NCBI GenBank assembly: GCA_945871455.1
Contig: CAMBXJ010000249.1
Span: 1-6,673, forward strand
DNA from: Asaia bogorensis
GTDB lineage: Bacteria > Pseudomonadota > Alphaproteobacteria > Acetobacterales > Acetobacteraceae
Length of the DNA: 6,673 nt
Direction: 5' to 3'
A program made the position numbers and the translations under genes. Below the pieces are notes generated by a model. It saw only the letters and a list, made by a program, of their open reading frames with translations, did not search any database and was not told the origin of the DNA. Below are positions 6,212 through 6,673 of this stretch, piece after piece; positions within the stretch are counted from its first letter, which is position 1, and every line of letters starts with the position of its first letter.

Positions 6212-6673
6212 CTAATCGTCCAGGTTCAGGCGCATGTAGACCCGTTCGAAGCCTTTCTCATGGACCCGATGGGTTTCGACAAATCCGACCCGTCGATACA
6301 GCGCGATATTCTTGGTCATGAGGACATGGGTATAGAGCCGCAGCACGGTGAAACCGCGACGCCGAGCCTCCTTGGCGGCGAATGCGATCAGCACCCGGCC
6401 GAGACCCTTGCCCTGCCATTCTGGCGCAACCGCGACGTTATCCAGGAGAAGATCGCCGTCCCGCGCCTCCAACACCAGGATGGCACGGATATGGACGCCC
6501 TGTTCCAGCACCCAGGCCTGCTCGCCCGCGATCCTGCGTGCGTAGTCATCCAGCATCGGGCCGGGCGGTTTGCCGATGCGGGCGATGTAGGGGTGGTAGG
6601 CGGCTTCGACCAGGGCCCGCACGGCCGGGGCTTCACCCGGGCGGGCGAGCCGGATCGCCGCCTCCCCCGGCGG
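6212..6673 (-). CDS. GNAT-family N-acetyltransferase, 5' end outside window
   Basis: Acetyl-CoA-dependent N-acetyltransferase of the GNAT superfamily; the acceptor is unknown. The frame is open to the right edge, giving 153 visible residues. A GTG at 6622 could be read as a start, but the residues before it (I-R-L-A-R-P-G-E-A-P-A-V-R-A-L) form the classic GNAT first strand and helix, so the real start lies just outside the window. Counting from the right edge, motif A is L-D-N-V-A-V-A-P-E-W-Q-G-K-G-L-G (about 77-92), with the pyrophosphate-binding Q-G-K-G-L-G loop at 87-92. Motif B follows as N-I-A-L-Y-R-R-V-G-F (122-131). The C-terminus V-Y-M-R-L-N-L is a typical last strand, so the 3' end is complete at the TAG. 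The protein is cytosolic. It is separated from the esterase by 564 bases and is unlikely to be in its operon. Confidence 0.88.
   Translation of the reverse strand, partial: PPGEAAIRLARPGEAPAVRALVEAAYHPYIARIGKPPGPMLDDYARRIAGEQAWVLEQGVHIRAILVLEARDGDLLLDNVAVAPEWQGKGLGRVLIAFAAKEARRRGFTVLRLYTHVLMTKNIALYRRVGFVETHRVHEKGFERVYMRLNLDD

Noticed and set aside
5921..6673. A plus-strand frame open from an ATG at 5921 to the right edge, about 251 codons
   Set aside because: Most of it is codon-for-codon antisense to the acetyltransferase gene; in that register, stops need TTA, CTA or TCA codons in the real gene, which are rare in GC-rich genomes. The translation has no recognisable family, while the minus strand has complete GNAT motifs.

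Overview
The window is GC-rich, densely coded bacterial chromosome. The gene types and protein style (branched-chain-type ABC binding protein with a twin-arginine-like leader, MaoC hydratase, YkgJ cysteine-cluster protein, FMN 2-hydroxy-acid dehydrogenase) fit an alphaproteobacterium, perhaps Rhodospirillales/Acetobacteraceae. That placement is inference from general resemblance only. I see no tRNA, rRNA, CRISPR array, insertion sequence or phage gene.

Layout. At the left edge, a plus-strand gene whose 5' end lies outside the window encodes a protein resembling the GDP-fucose O-fucosyltransferase fold (3-971). A 219-base gap follows, with imperfect palindromes that may be a dispersed extragenic element. 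Next is a complete FMN-dependent alpha-hydroxy-acid dehydrogenase of the L-lactate/(S)-mandelate type (1191-2369). It converges on a minus-strand periplasmic substrate-binding protein of the branched-chain amino acid/aromatic acid ABC class (2468-3652). That gene is divergent, across 123 bases, from a MaoC-like hydratase (3776-4246), which is followed by a small eight-cysteine YkgJ-family protein (4330-4698). The YkgJ gene overlaps tail-to-tail by 11 bases with a minus-strand hormone-sensitive-lipase-family esterase (4688-5647). A 564-base stretch with no convincing gene follows, and a minus-strand GNAT acetyltransferase (6212 to beyond the right edge) closes the window.

How the genes work together. 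They do not form one obvious pathway. The dehydrogenase (2-hydroxy acid to 2-keto acid), the solute-binding protein (uptake of amino, keto or aromatic acids), the MaoC hydratase (enoyl-CoA-type chemistry) and the esterase are all compatible with a scattered catabolic neighbourhood for organic or aromatic acids, but gene orientation does not support a single operon. The binding protein is an orphan here: no permease or ATPase genes accompany it.

I did not find a clearly new biological system. The points most worth checking are a dehydrogenase that has Phe where the family's active-site Tyr normally sits, the bacterial O-fucosyltransferase-like gene cut by the left edge, a G/C hairpin just upstream of the YkgJ gene, and the structure in the two larger gaps.
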